Origin: Clostridium sp. BSD9I1
GTDB taxonomy: Bacteria > Bacillota > Clostridia > Clostridiales > Clostridiaceae
Length of the DNA stretch: 64,000 bases
Reading direction: 5' to 3'
Assembly (NCBI RefSeq): GCF_900185645.1
Contig: NZ_FYAM01000024.1
Span: forward strand, 1-64,000
Shown here: piece after piece, positions 57,421 through 64,000 of the stretch
How positions within the stretch are numbered: the first letter of the stretch is position 1
Layout of the letters: each line of letters starts with the position of its first letter
Notes under the pieces: model-generated
Told to the model about the DNA's origin: nothing
Databases searched by the model: none
The model's input: the letters and a program-made list of their open reading frames with translations, nothing else
Program-made: the position numbers and the translations under genes

Positions 57421-57447
57421 TTAGCACTCACTCCTGTTGAGTGCTAA
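57421..57447. promoter_or_regulatory. CIRCE operator
   Basis: TTAGCACTC, nine bases, GAGTGCTAA: a perfect match to the HrcA-binding consensus, placed just downstream of the hrcA promoter. It should give autoregulation and heat induction of the operon. Confidence 0.97.
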
Positions 57448-57460
57448 CTGCTATGATTAA

Positions 57461-57489
57461 AAAATATCATTATCGAAATCATTTGTCAA
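57461..57489 (-). promoter_or_regulatory. Sigma-A promoter of hrcA-grpE-dnaK-dnaJ
   Basis: On the minus strand TTGACA, 17 bases and TATTTT, ending 14 bp before CIRCE. Confidence 0.75.
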
Positions 57490-57603
57490 ATTAATTTAAT
57501 TTTAAATATTAAAGAAATATAGGTAATTATCCCTTATAAATTAATTTTTAACTATATTTCTTTCAAAATCTCTTCTTTATTACTAATACTTATTGATTTT
57601 ATT

Positions 57604-58734
57604 TTAGACAGTTAATATAAAATCACTCATAATCACATTCGAAACCTCTATTCCTCTAGGGGATAGATATAATTTATTGTCTTTTAATATAAGTAATTTA
57701 TCCTTTAAATATTTATCTATTATTTGCCCATAAACTTCGTATATATTTTTATTAAATCTCTTTTTAAATTCATTTATATCTACTCCATTTATTTTTCGAA
57801 GGCCCATAAACATAAATTCTTCCATATCATCTTTTAAAGTATTATGATGAATTTCTAGCTTAACTTCCTCATTATTATTTATTTTTTTTATATAATTTCT
57901 TATACTTTCTACATTTTTATATCTGTTATGATTTATATATGAATGAGCAAATGCTCCGCAGCCAATATACTCATCCAAATTCCAATACACCAAATTATGT
58001 ATACATTCTTTCCCCAGCTTTGAGAAATTTGATATTTCATATTGATTATATCCATTTTCCTGTAAACTTCTTTTAATCTTTGAATACATTTCTCTTTCTA
58101 CTTCTTCACTTGGTAAAGTCAACTCATCATTTTCATATTTAGTATAAAACGGAGTCTCTTCTTCAATTATTAAACTATAGCATGATATATGTTCAGGATT
58201 TAATTTAATTATTTCTATTAATGTTTCTTCTATTTGTTCTAATGTTTGATTTGGGAGACCAAACATTAAATCTATATTTATATTATTAAAATGAAGCTTT
58301 CTTGCCTCCTTATATGTTTCCAAGAAGTCATTTAATTTATGTATTCTTCCAATACCCTGCAGCAGCTCATTTTGCCATGCTTGAAGCCCTATACTTAATC
58401 TATTAACTCCCATTTCCTTAAACCTACAAAGTTTTTCTTTACTTACAGTACCTGGATTTACTTCTACAGAAAATTCTAAGCCATCACTCTTATCTAGCTT
58501 GTCTATGCTATACTTCAATTTTTCCCAATGTCTTATATCTAAATAAGATGGAGTTCCACCTCCAATAAATATAGTTTTAAATTTATAATCTTCTAAATCA
58601 TCAAGTTCTGTACATAAAGCATCCACATAAGAATCCATTAAAGCTTCTTCTCCGCAATATGATGGAAAATCGCAATAAAGGCACTTTTGTTTGCAAAAAG
58701 GTATATGTATGTATAATGAAAGTTCTTTTTTCAT
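57604..58734 (-). CDS. hemW: Radical SAM heme chaperone HemW
   Basis: A 376-residue HemN-like protein. The radical SAM motif is IPFCKQKCLYCDF, with GGGTPSYL and the C-terminal HemN domain (from about 300, MEEFMFMGLRKINGVD). It is the short HemW form, known to bind and transfer heme, rather than coproporphyrinogen oxidase HemN. AAGGGAG precedes the ATG. It lies between lepA and hrcA, as in other Firmicutes; repeat copy C ends at its ribosome site. Confidence 0.92.
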   Translation of the reverse strand: MKKELSLYIHIPFCKQKCLYCDFPSYCGEEALMDSYVDALCTELDDLEDYKFKTIFIGGGTPSYLDIRHWEKLKYSIDKLDKSDGLEFSVEVNPGTVSKEKLCRFKEMGVNRLSIGLQAWQNELLQGIGRIHKLNDFLETYKEARKLHFNNINIDLMFGLPNQTLEQIEETLIEIIKLNPEHISCYSLIIEEETPFYTKYENDELTLPSEEVEREMYSKIKRSLQENGYNQYEISNFSKLGKECIHNLVYWNLDEYIGCGAFAHSYINHNRYKNVESIRNYIKKINNNEEVKLEIHHNTLKDDMEEFMFMGLRKINGVDINEFKKRFNKNIYEVYGQIIDKYLKDKLLILKDNKLYLSPRGIEVSNVIMSDFILTV

Positions 58735-58757
58735 TTTTAATCAGCTCCCTTTAGAAT

Positions 58758-58985
58758 AAGAAAGCGTTGGCTACGCAAAAAAGCTCTAATATTTCTTCCT
58801 TTCAAGGCGCCTAAGCCCTCTAAACTCGCTATAGCTCAAACAATAGAAGGCTCTATACGGCGCCATGAAATCAGAAATAAAGAGCTTTTAATTGCTTGCT
58901 CAATGCTTTCTACAATGCAAATTCTATATTTGTGTTCAACATTAAAAATATCATTCATGATTACCTGACTAAAGGGATGGTAATC
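58758..58985 (+). repeat. Dispersed palindromic repeat, copy C
   Basis: Plus-oriented copy, missing the first 30-40 bases of arm 1. Inner stem GGCGCC matches on both sides. Second stem AGCCTTCT pairs with AGAGGGCT using one G-T pair. Arm 2 ends ACATTAAAAATATC (58952) and the tail CTGACTAAAGGGATGG follows. The next 175 bp up to copy D hold no gene I can see. Confidence 0.75.
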
Positions 58986-59162
58986 CCGAAGACCGATAGG
59001 TCATAAAATATTAATCATTCTATTTTTTATGAAAAATCTTTTATTGTATTATATTTTTAACTTGTAATTTAAATTTCCTCATTTAGTTCGTATAAGTTCT
59101 TGTAACTCCTCAGGCTATCGCCCTAAAAGACTTTTATGTGATAAATCCTAAAATATTTTAGA

Positions 59163-59441
59163 AACTCAGTTAGCTGAATTTCTTCCTTTAGCAGGTGTAA
59201 GTGATATTTTTAATGTTGAACATATAGTATCAGATTTACATCGTAGAAAGCATTGAATGAGCTTTAGAGCGGCTTTATTTATAAATTTAAAATACCGTAT
59301 AGAGCCTCCTACTGTCTGAGCGACAGCGAGTTTAAGAGGCTTAGGTATTTTAAATTTATAAATATTAGCCGCTCTTAGCGAAATGAACGCTTTCCTAGAT
59401 GCAAATCCCATACGGTAGGTTCAACATTATCTTAAAATGTC
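59163..59441 (-). repeat. Dispersed palindromic repeat, copy D
   Basis: Minus-oriented full copy, starting 9 bp after the lepA stop codon. Arms of about 100 bp (59203-59298 and 59346-59441) are inverted copies. Inner 19 bp, TTTATAAATTTAAAATACC and its complement, are perfectly paired and differ from copy B. Loop stem AGCCTC with GAGGCT and hairpin CTGTC-tgagc-GACAG are present. The 3' tail (59190-59163) holds GCTAAAGGAAG. A frame of 81 codons crosses it but only follows the palindrome. Confidence 0.85.
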
Positions 59442-59449
59442 ATAATTTT

Positions 59450-61258
59450 CTATTCTTCAGTTTTTAAAATAGACATGAAGGCTTCTTGAGGAACTTCAAC
59501 ACTTCCTACTTGTCTCATTCTCTTTTTACCTTCTTTTTGCTTCTCTAAAAGCTTTTTCTTTCTGGAAATATCTCCACCATAACATTTAGCAAGCACGTCT
59601 TTTCTTAATGCTTTAACAGTTTCTCTTGCAAGTACCTTAGAGCCTACCGCTGCTTGTATTGGAATCTCAAACATTTGTCTTGGTATAATTTCCTTTAATT
59701 TTTCAGCTATACCTCTTCCTCTTGCATACGCTCTCTCTTGAGGTACTATCATTGATAACGCATCAACTATATCGCCATTTAAAAGTATATCAAGTTTAAC
59801 AAGTTCTGTTCTTTGATATCCTTTGATTTCATAATCTAAGGAAGCATATCCTCTACTTCTTGATTTTAAAGCATCAAAGAAATCATATATTATTTCATTT
59901 AAAGGAATGTCGTAATTTAAAACTACTCTTGTAGTTTCAAGGTATTGCATATCCTTAAATGTTCCTCTTCTTGTTTGAGATAAATCCATAATTGCGCCTA
60001 CATATTCAGAAGGCGTTATTATAGATGCCTTAACCACAGGTTCTTCCATATAATCTATTTCTGTTGCATCAGGTAAGTTAGTAGGATTAGTTATTTCTAA
60101 CTCCGTCCCATCTGTTTTTATTATTTTATATACAACAGATGGTGCAGTGGTTATAATATCTAAGTTAAATTCTCTTTCTATTCTTTCTTGTATAATATCC
60201 ATATGAAGTAATCCCAAGAATCCACATCTAAATCCAAATCCTAGTGCAATGGATGTTTCAGGTTCAAAGGATAATGCTGCATCATTAATTTGAAGTTTTT
60301 CCAAAGCTTCCTTTAACTCATCATATTTAGCTCCATCCACAGGATATATACCACTAAATACCATAGGAATGGCAGGCCTGTATCCTTGCATTGCTTCCTT
60401 AGTTGGATTGCTTGCTAACGTAATTGTATCACCTACACGTGCATCTCTAACATTTTTTATAGAAGCTGTAAAGTATCCAACATCCCCTGCTCCAAGTTCC
60501 TCCATCTTCATATACTGAGGTACAAATACTCCTACCTCTGTTACATCATACACTTTACCTGTAGCCATAAACTTTATCTTAGTTCCGGCCTTTATGTTTC
60601 CATCCTTTAATCTTATATGACATACTACTCCCTTATAAGTATCATAATAGGAGTCAAATATAAGTGCCTTTAACGGAGCATCTTCATCGCCTTCAGGTGC
60701 AGGTACCTTTTCTACAACTGCTTCCAATACGTCTTGTATATTTAACCCTGTCTTAGCGGATACTAGAGGCGCATCATGGGCATCCAATCCTATTACATCT
60801 TCTATTTCTTTTTTAATTTCATCTGGCCTTGCACTTGGAAGATCTATTTTATTTATCACTGGCACTATTTCCAAGTTATTATCTAAAGCAAGATAGCAAT
60901 TTGCTAAAGTTTGTGCTTGTATCCCTTGAGTAGCATCTACTATAAGAATTGCTCCTTCACAGGCTGCCAGGCTTCTAGATACCTCATAGTTAAAATCCAC
61001 ATGTCCTGGAGTATCTATTAAGTTAAGTATGTATTCTTCTCCATTTTCTCTTTTATATACAAGTCTTGCAGCTTGAGATTTTATTGTAATCCCTCTTTCT
61101 TTCTCAAGTTCCATTGTATCTAATGTTTGCTCATCCATTTCTCTTTCCGTAAGAGTTCCTGTCTTTTCTAGTAATCTATCTGCAAGAGTTGATTTACCAT
61201 GATCTATATGTGCTACTATAGAAAAATTTCTAATATGCTTTTGTCTTTCACTTTGCAT
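59450..61258 (-). CDS. lepA: Elongation factor 4 (LepA)
   Basis: A 602-residue translational GTPase. G1 [10 protein letters not shown]2 region [10 protein letters not shown]3 DTPGHVDF, G4 NKID and the LepA-specific C-terminal domain ([15 protein letters not shown]) are intact. It acts on stalled ribosomes or in initiation. The ATG at 61258 follows GGAGGG; the frame open to 61288 lacks a site. Confidence 0.97.
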   Translation of the reverse strand: MQSERQKHIRNFSIVAHIDHGKSTLADRLLEKTGTLTEREMDEQTLDTMELEKERGITIKSQAARLVYKRENGEEYILNLIDTPGHVDFNYEVSRSLAACEGAILIVDATQGIQAQTLANCYLALDNNLEIVPVINKIDLPSARPDEIKKEIEDVIGLDAHDAPLVSAKTGLNIQDVLEAVVEKVPAPEGDEDAPLKALIFDSYYDTYKGVVCHIRLKDGNIKAGTKIKFMATGKVYDVTEVGVFVPQYMKMEELGAGDVGYFTASIKNVRDARVGDTITLASNPTKEAMQGYRPAIPMVFSGIYPVDGAKYDELKEALEKLQINDAALSFEPETSIALGFGFRCGFLGLLHMDIIQERIEREFNLDIITTAPSVVYKIIKTDGTELEITNPTNLPDATEIDYMEEPVVKASIITPSEYVGAIMDLSQTRRGTFKDMQYLETTRVVLNYDIPLNEIIYDFFDALKSRSRGYASLDYEIKGYQRTELVKLDILLNGDIVDALSMIVPQERAYARGRGIAEKLKEIIPRQMFEIPIQAAVGSKVLARETVKALRKDVLAKCYGGDISRKKKLLEKQKEGKKRMRQVGSVEVPQEAFMSILKTEE

Positions 61259-61293
61259 CAATGTACCCTCCAATGTAGAATAATTCACTGTAA

Positions 61294-61324
61294 ATTATAG
61301 CACAACCAAAAGGGGGACTGTCAA
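61294..61324 (-). promoter_or_regulatory. Promoter of lepA (candidate)
   Basis: On the minus strand TTGACA, 19 bases and a perfect TATAAT, about 35 bp before the ATG. The spacer is longer than ideal and -35 overlaps the stop codon of the upstream gene. Confidence 0.6.
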
Positions 61325-61692
61325 TAATTATGTTGAATTAAAGGTTTTATAACAATAATATTAAGTATTGGGATGCTTTTTAAAACTTCTATTAAGCTGC
61401 CTTTAATTAAATTTGAAGCATCCTCTAATTTACTTTCAACATAACTTATCTTATCATTTAAGCCATTATATAAGTTATATGTACTTAATTTTATATTTTC
61501 ACTAGCTTTTTCATTTACATAAAACACATATTTCTTTGTTTCTACTTTAAAATCAAAAGGTTTGGCTGTAAAATAGATTTTGAACGGAGAATTATTTTTT
61601 ATAAACTTAGGCGTATTATTTGATACAACTATAAAACCTAAAAATATTATAAATATAGCCATTAAAATTATAACTATATATCTTTTTTTCAT
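61321..61692 (-). CDS. Small membrane-anchored hypothetical protein
   Basis: A 123-residue protein, basic start, one membrane helix (about 5-24; YIVIILMAIFIIFLGFIVV) and an external part of about 95 residues with no motif I recognise (KFIKNNSPFKIYF, FYVNEKASENIKLS) and a hydrophobic end. It lies between spoIIP and lepA, so a sporulation link is possible but unsupported. AGGGGTG lies before the ATG. Confidence 0.7.
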   Translation of the reverse strand: MKKRYIVIILMAIFIIFLGFIVVSNNTPKFIKNNSPFKIYFTAKPFDFKVETKKYVFYVNEKASENIKLSTYNLYNGLNDKISYVESKLEDASNLIKGSLIEVLKSIPILNIIVIKPLIQHNY

Positions 61693-61755
61693 AATAAAAA
61701 AACACCCCTATACTATATTTCATTATATAAGGATGTCCTTTTATATGTCTTTTAT

Positions 61756-62856
61756 TCACTTTTTACCATTAATATGTTCTGCAATAATTCTTCCAAGATA
61801 TTTAGTGGAATCTTTAGCCTCTTCAATACTGTTTACATATGAGCCCATTTCTATAAGCACTGCATTATCACTCTTATTTTGATGAAAATATTTAGTTCCA
61901 TAATTATAGTCATATATTCCTCTACAATAACCCGGAAATAAGCTATCAGATATTTTTATTAAGTTATTTACTACTGCTAAATTCTTTTTATATCTGGGAC
62001 TTTTCTTAGCCATAACAAACATTATCTTAGTTACGTCCTCTCCATTCATCCTTGTAGTAACAGCCTTCTTATTTTCTACTGAGTCTCTATGTAAATCTAT
62101 TATAAGCTTAAAGTCTCCATATTTCTTTAAATATTTATCTACAGTAGGTCCCGACCTAGCATAACTTTCAGTATATGATGCTGCATTATGAACAGTTTTA
62201 TCATGAATAACAGATATACCGTAATTTTCTTCTAATTCCTTAGCTAATGCATCACCTGCTGCACATATATTTTTATCTGATTGAAGACTATCCTTTCCAA
62301 TTCCAGCAAAACTCTCGGTTGTGTGAGTGTGATAAATTAACACTTCTGGCTTTGCTTTATTTAAAGTCTTTTTAAGCTTAGGATTATATACTCCTACAGT
62401 TTTATCAGGCAAGTCCAATTTTTGTTCTTGCTCAATAGATATATCTTTTTCACTTAACTTAAATGGATTAAATATTACACTTTTCTCATGATTTTCTCCT
62501 TCTTCGCCTTCTTGATACATAGAAGGAATTTCTCTAAGAACTAAGGCTAAAGGATTATTTAAATCTATATTAAATACACTAAGTACTTCTTTTTTTATAG
62601 AAAATCCCCCTTCAGCTAAATCCTCTTCATTAAAAATTGAAGTCTTAACTATTGGCATAGCATTATTAAGTACTTGTATATAAAAAGTATTTTGCCTTGA
62701 AGTTTCTCCCCCTGAGGTTGCTTTTACTGCAAAAGGAAGTATTAAAATAACACTTGCTATAAAAGAAATGATCGCAAATATAAGTTTTAAATTTTGATGA
62801 TTATTTGCCTTATAGTAACTTGGAGTGTTTTTCTCTTTTGGCTCTTTAATATCCAT
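61756..62856 (-). CDS. spoIIP: Stage II sporulation protein P
   Basis: A 366-residue peptidoglycan amidase/endopeptidase of the engulfment complex. A membrane helix at about 26-48 anchors it; the catalytic zinc domain spans about 170-366 with HTHTTESF, LIIDLHRDSV and LIEMGSYVNS. ATG at 62856 follows AGAGGTG by 6 bases (an in-frame GTG at 62865 is within that site). Known to be mother-cell (sigma-E) expressed. Follows gpr by 63 bp. Confidence 0.94.
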   Translation of the reverse strand: MDIKEPKEKNTPSYYKANNHQNLKLIFAIISFIASVILILPFAVKATSGGETSRQNTFYIQVLNNAMPIVKTSIFNEEDLAEGGFSIKKEVLSVFNIDLNNPLALVLREIPSMYQEGEEGENHEKSVIFNPFKLSEKDISIEQEQKLDLPDKTVGVYNPKLKKTLNKAKPEVLIYHTHTTESFAGIGKDSLQSDKNICAAGDALAKELEENYGISVIHDKTVHNAASYTESYARSGPTVDKYLKKYGDFKLIIDLHRDSVENKKAVTTRMNGEDVTKIMFVMAKKSPRYKKNLAVVNNLIKISDSLFPGYCRGIYDYNYGTKYFHQNKSDNAVLIEMGSYVNSIEEAKDSTKYLGRIIAEHINGKK

Positions 62857-62919
62857 AGCCCTCACCTCTTATGTAAAATTATATACTATATATATGAGGT
62901 AAGGGCTGGTTTTAGACTA

Positions 62920-63894
62920 TTAATTTATATATTGATTTATTTCTTTTAATTCAAGAGCTGGTTGAAGAGCTATATTTATTCCTGCTGATAATACCTTTGA
63001 TACCGAATCTATTACCATATCTACATCCTTAGGAGTTACAACCAAGCTTCCAACATAAGGTCTCAAAAGTTCCTGTATCATTCTCTCTTTTTCAGTTCTG
63101 TCTATAGATTTTAACATACTATAAAACTTCCCGCCTTGAGTTGCTCCACGTATCATTTCATCTAATACCATATCTATACTATCATTTGCAATGGTTGCTG
63201 CATCCACCACAGTAGGCACGCCTATAGCTATAACAGGTATTCCTAATGCTCTTTCACTTATTTCCATTCTCTTATTTCCTATACCAGATCCTGGTGAAAT
63301 CCCTGTATTCCCTATTTGTATAGTTCTATTTACTCTTTCAAGTCTTCTTGAAGCCAATGCATCTATACATATTATTAAATTAGGTTTTATTTTCTGTGAT
63401 ACAGCTTTTATTATTTCACCTGTTTCCATTCCAGTAAGCCCTAACACACCTGGAGCTAATGCACATACTGGTCTTATCCCTTCATCTATTTGGTCTGGAA
63501 TTAACTGTTTCAAGTGTCTCGTAACCATAATTTTCTCTACAACCCTAGGTCCCAATGCATCTGGTGTAATGTTCCAATTTCCAAGTCCTACTACCATGGC
63601 TGTCATACTTTCATCTAGTTTTACCAAACCTGACAGTACTTTTGCAAAAATCTTGCTTATTTCTTCTAATCCCTCTTGATCATAAGTTGTGACTTCTGGT
63701 ATTTCTAAGGTTATATACTTCCCCTTAGGCTTATTCATGATCTTTTCTCCTACATCATCTAAGATACTTACTTCTGTAACCTTTATATCTTTTTCAACAT
63801 AATCTTTTACCTCAACACCTGGAATTTTCCCTTTATTTTGTTCTTCATATATCTCCTTTGCTTCTACCGCCAAGTCCGTTCTTATATTTAGCAT
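62920..63894 (-). CDS. gpr: Germination (GPR) endopeptidase
   Basis: A 324-residue aspartic-type protease that degrades small acid-soluble spore proteins in germination. The N-terminal RTDLAVEAKEIYEEQ is the zymogen cleavage area; core motifs include VVGLGNWNITPDALGPRVV and PGVLGLTGMETGEI. AAAGGAAG precedes the ATG. Expected in the forespore; a sigma-F/G-like promoter lies upstream. Confidence 0.96.
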   Translation of the reverse strand: MLNIRTDLAVEAKEIYEEQNKGKIPGVEVKDYVEKDIKVTEVSILDDVGEKIMNKPKGKYITLEIPEVTTYDQEGLEEISKIFAKVLSGLVKLDESMTAMVVGLGNWNITPDALGPRVVEKIMVTRHLKQLIPDQIDEGIRPVCALAPGVLGLTGMETGEIIKAVSQKIKPNLIICIDALASRRLERVNRTIQIGNTGISPGSGIGNKRMEISERALGIPVIAIGVPTVVDAATIANDSIDMVLDEMIRGATQGGKFYSMLKSIDRTEKERMIQELLRPYVGSLVVTPKDVDMVIDSVSKVLSAGINIALQPALELKEINQYIN

Positions 63895-63931
63895 AGCATT
63901 TCTTCCTTTCTATACCTAATATTTTTAATCC

Positions 63932-63961
63932 TATTATTCCCTTGCGTGTATCTCATATTCA
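63932..63961 (-). promoter_or_regulatory. Forespore (sigma-F/G-like) promoter of gpr (candidate)
   Basis: On the minus strand TGAATA, 16 bases and GAATAATA, close to the sigma-G pattern (TGAATA, CATACTA). About 40 bp before the gpr ATG. No gene is visible in the last 100 bp. Confidence 0.5.
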
Positions 63962-64000
63962 TAAATAAAAGTTAAATTATACTTGAAGTACACAAAAATA

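Noticed and set aside
59166-59411. Open frame of 81 codons on the minus strand across repeat copy D
   Set aside because: It only follows the two arms of the palindrome, has no ribosome site, and is not kept open in copies B and C.
1-64000. CRISPR arrays, tRNA genes, transposases, prophage
   Set aside because: No regularly spaced short direct repeats, no cloverleaf sequences and no transposase or phage proteins were seen; the repeats found are palindromic and dispersed.

Overview
The window looks like chromosomal DNA of an anaerobic, endospore-forming, low-GC Firmicute, most likely Clostridium in the broad sense. The evidence is the strong AT bias, AGGAGG-type ribosome binding sites, a type A RNase P RNA, an NADH-linked [FeFe] hydrogenase, and sporulation genes (gpr, spoIIP, yqfC/yqfD, a CotS-type coat protein). 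I saw no phage, insertion-sequence transposase, CRISPR array, tRNA or rRNA.

The left part (1-28 kb) is a set of short metabolic and transport units. They are: a DUF218 protein; a Crp/Fnr-type regulator divergent from a ferredoxin-like protein; a purine permease; a sodium/alanine-glycine symporter behind a tandem glycine riboswitch; an ECF transporter S component; the hydC-hydB-hydA hydrogenase behind a Rex-like operator; the complete trpEGDCFBA operon behind a T-box leader; a putative H2-sensing [FeFe]-hydrogenase-like protein paired with a SpoIIE-type phosphatase; a CorC/HlyC membrane protein; a CWB2 surface protein; serine dehydratase alpha; an aromatic-acid-exporter-like membrane protein; and mscL.

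The right part (28.4-64 kb) is a conserved housekeeping block, nearly all on the minus strand. Read in the direction of transcription it runs gpr, spoIIP, lepA, hemW, hrcA-grpE-dnaK-dnaJ (with CIRCE), prmA-rsmE-mtaB, a HIT protein, rpsU, yqeY, yqfC-yqfD-pgpH-ybeY-dgk/PAP2-cdd-era-recO, a DUF4342 protein, ccpN-ppdK, dgt, dnaG-rpoD, trmK-nif3, a zinc-ribbon protein and rnpB. It covers translation, protein folding, replication priming, the main sigma factor and late sporulation.

The least explained features are these: (1) a dispersed palindromic repeat of about 280 bp (three and a half copies) whose inner stems differ between copies but stay self-complementary, three of them directly after stop codons; (2) a trp T-box leader with one stem I but two antiterminator/terminator modules whose UGGN bases differ; (3) apparent non-standard start codons, AUU for ccpN and CUG for recO, and UUG for all three hydrogenase subunits; (4) several palindromic operator candidates near good promoters. 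All statements come from reading the sequence; nothing was searched or folded by computer.
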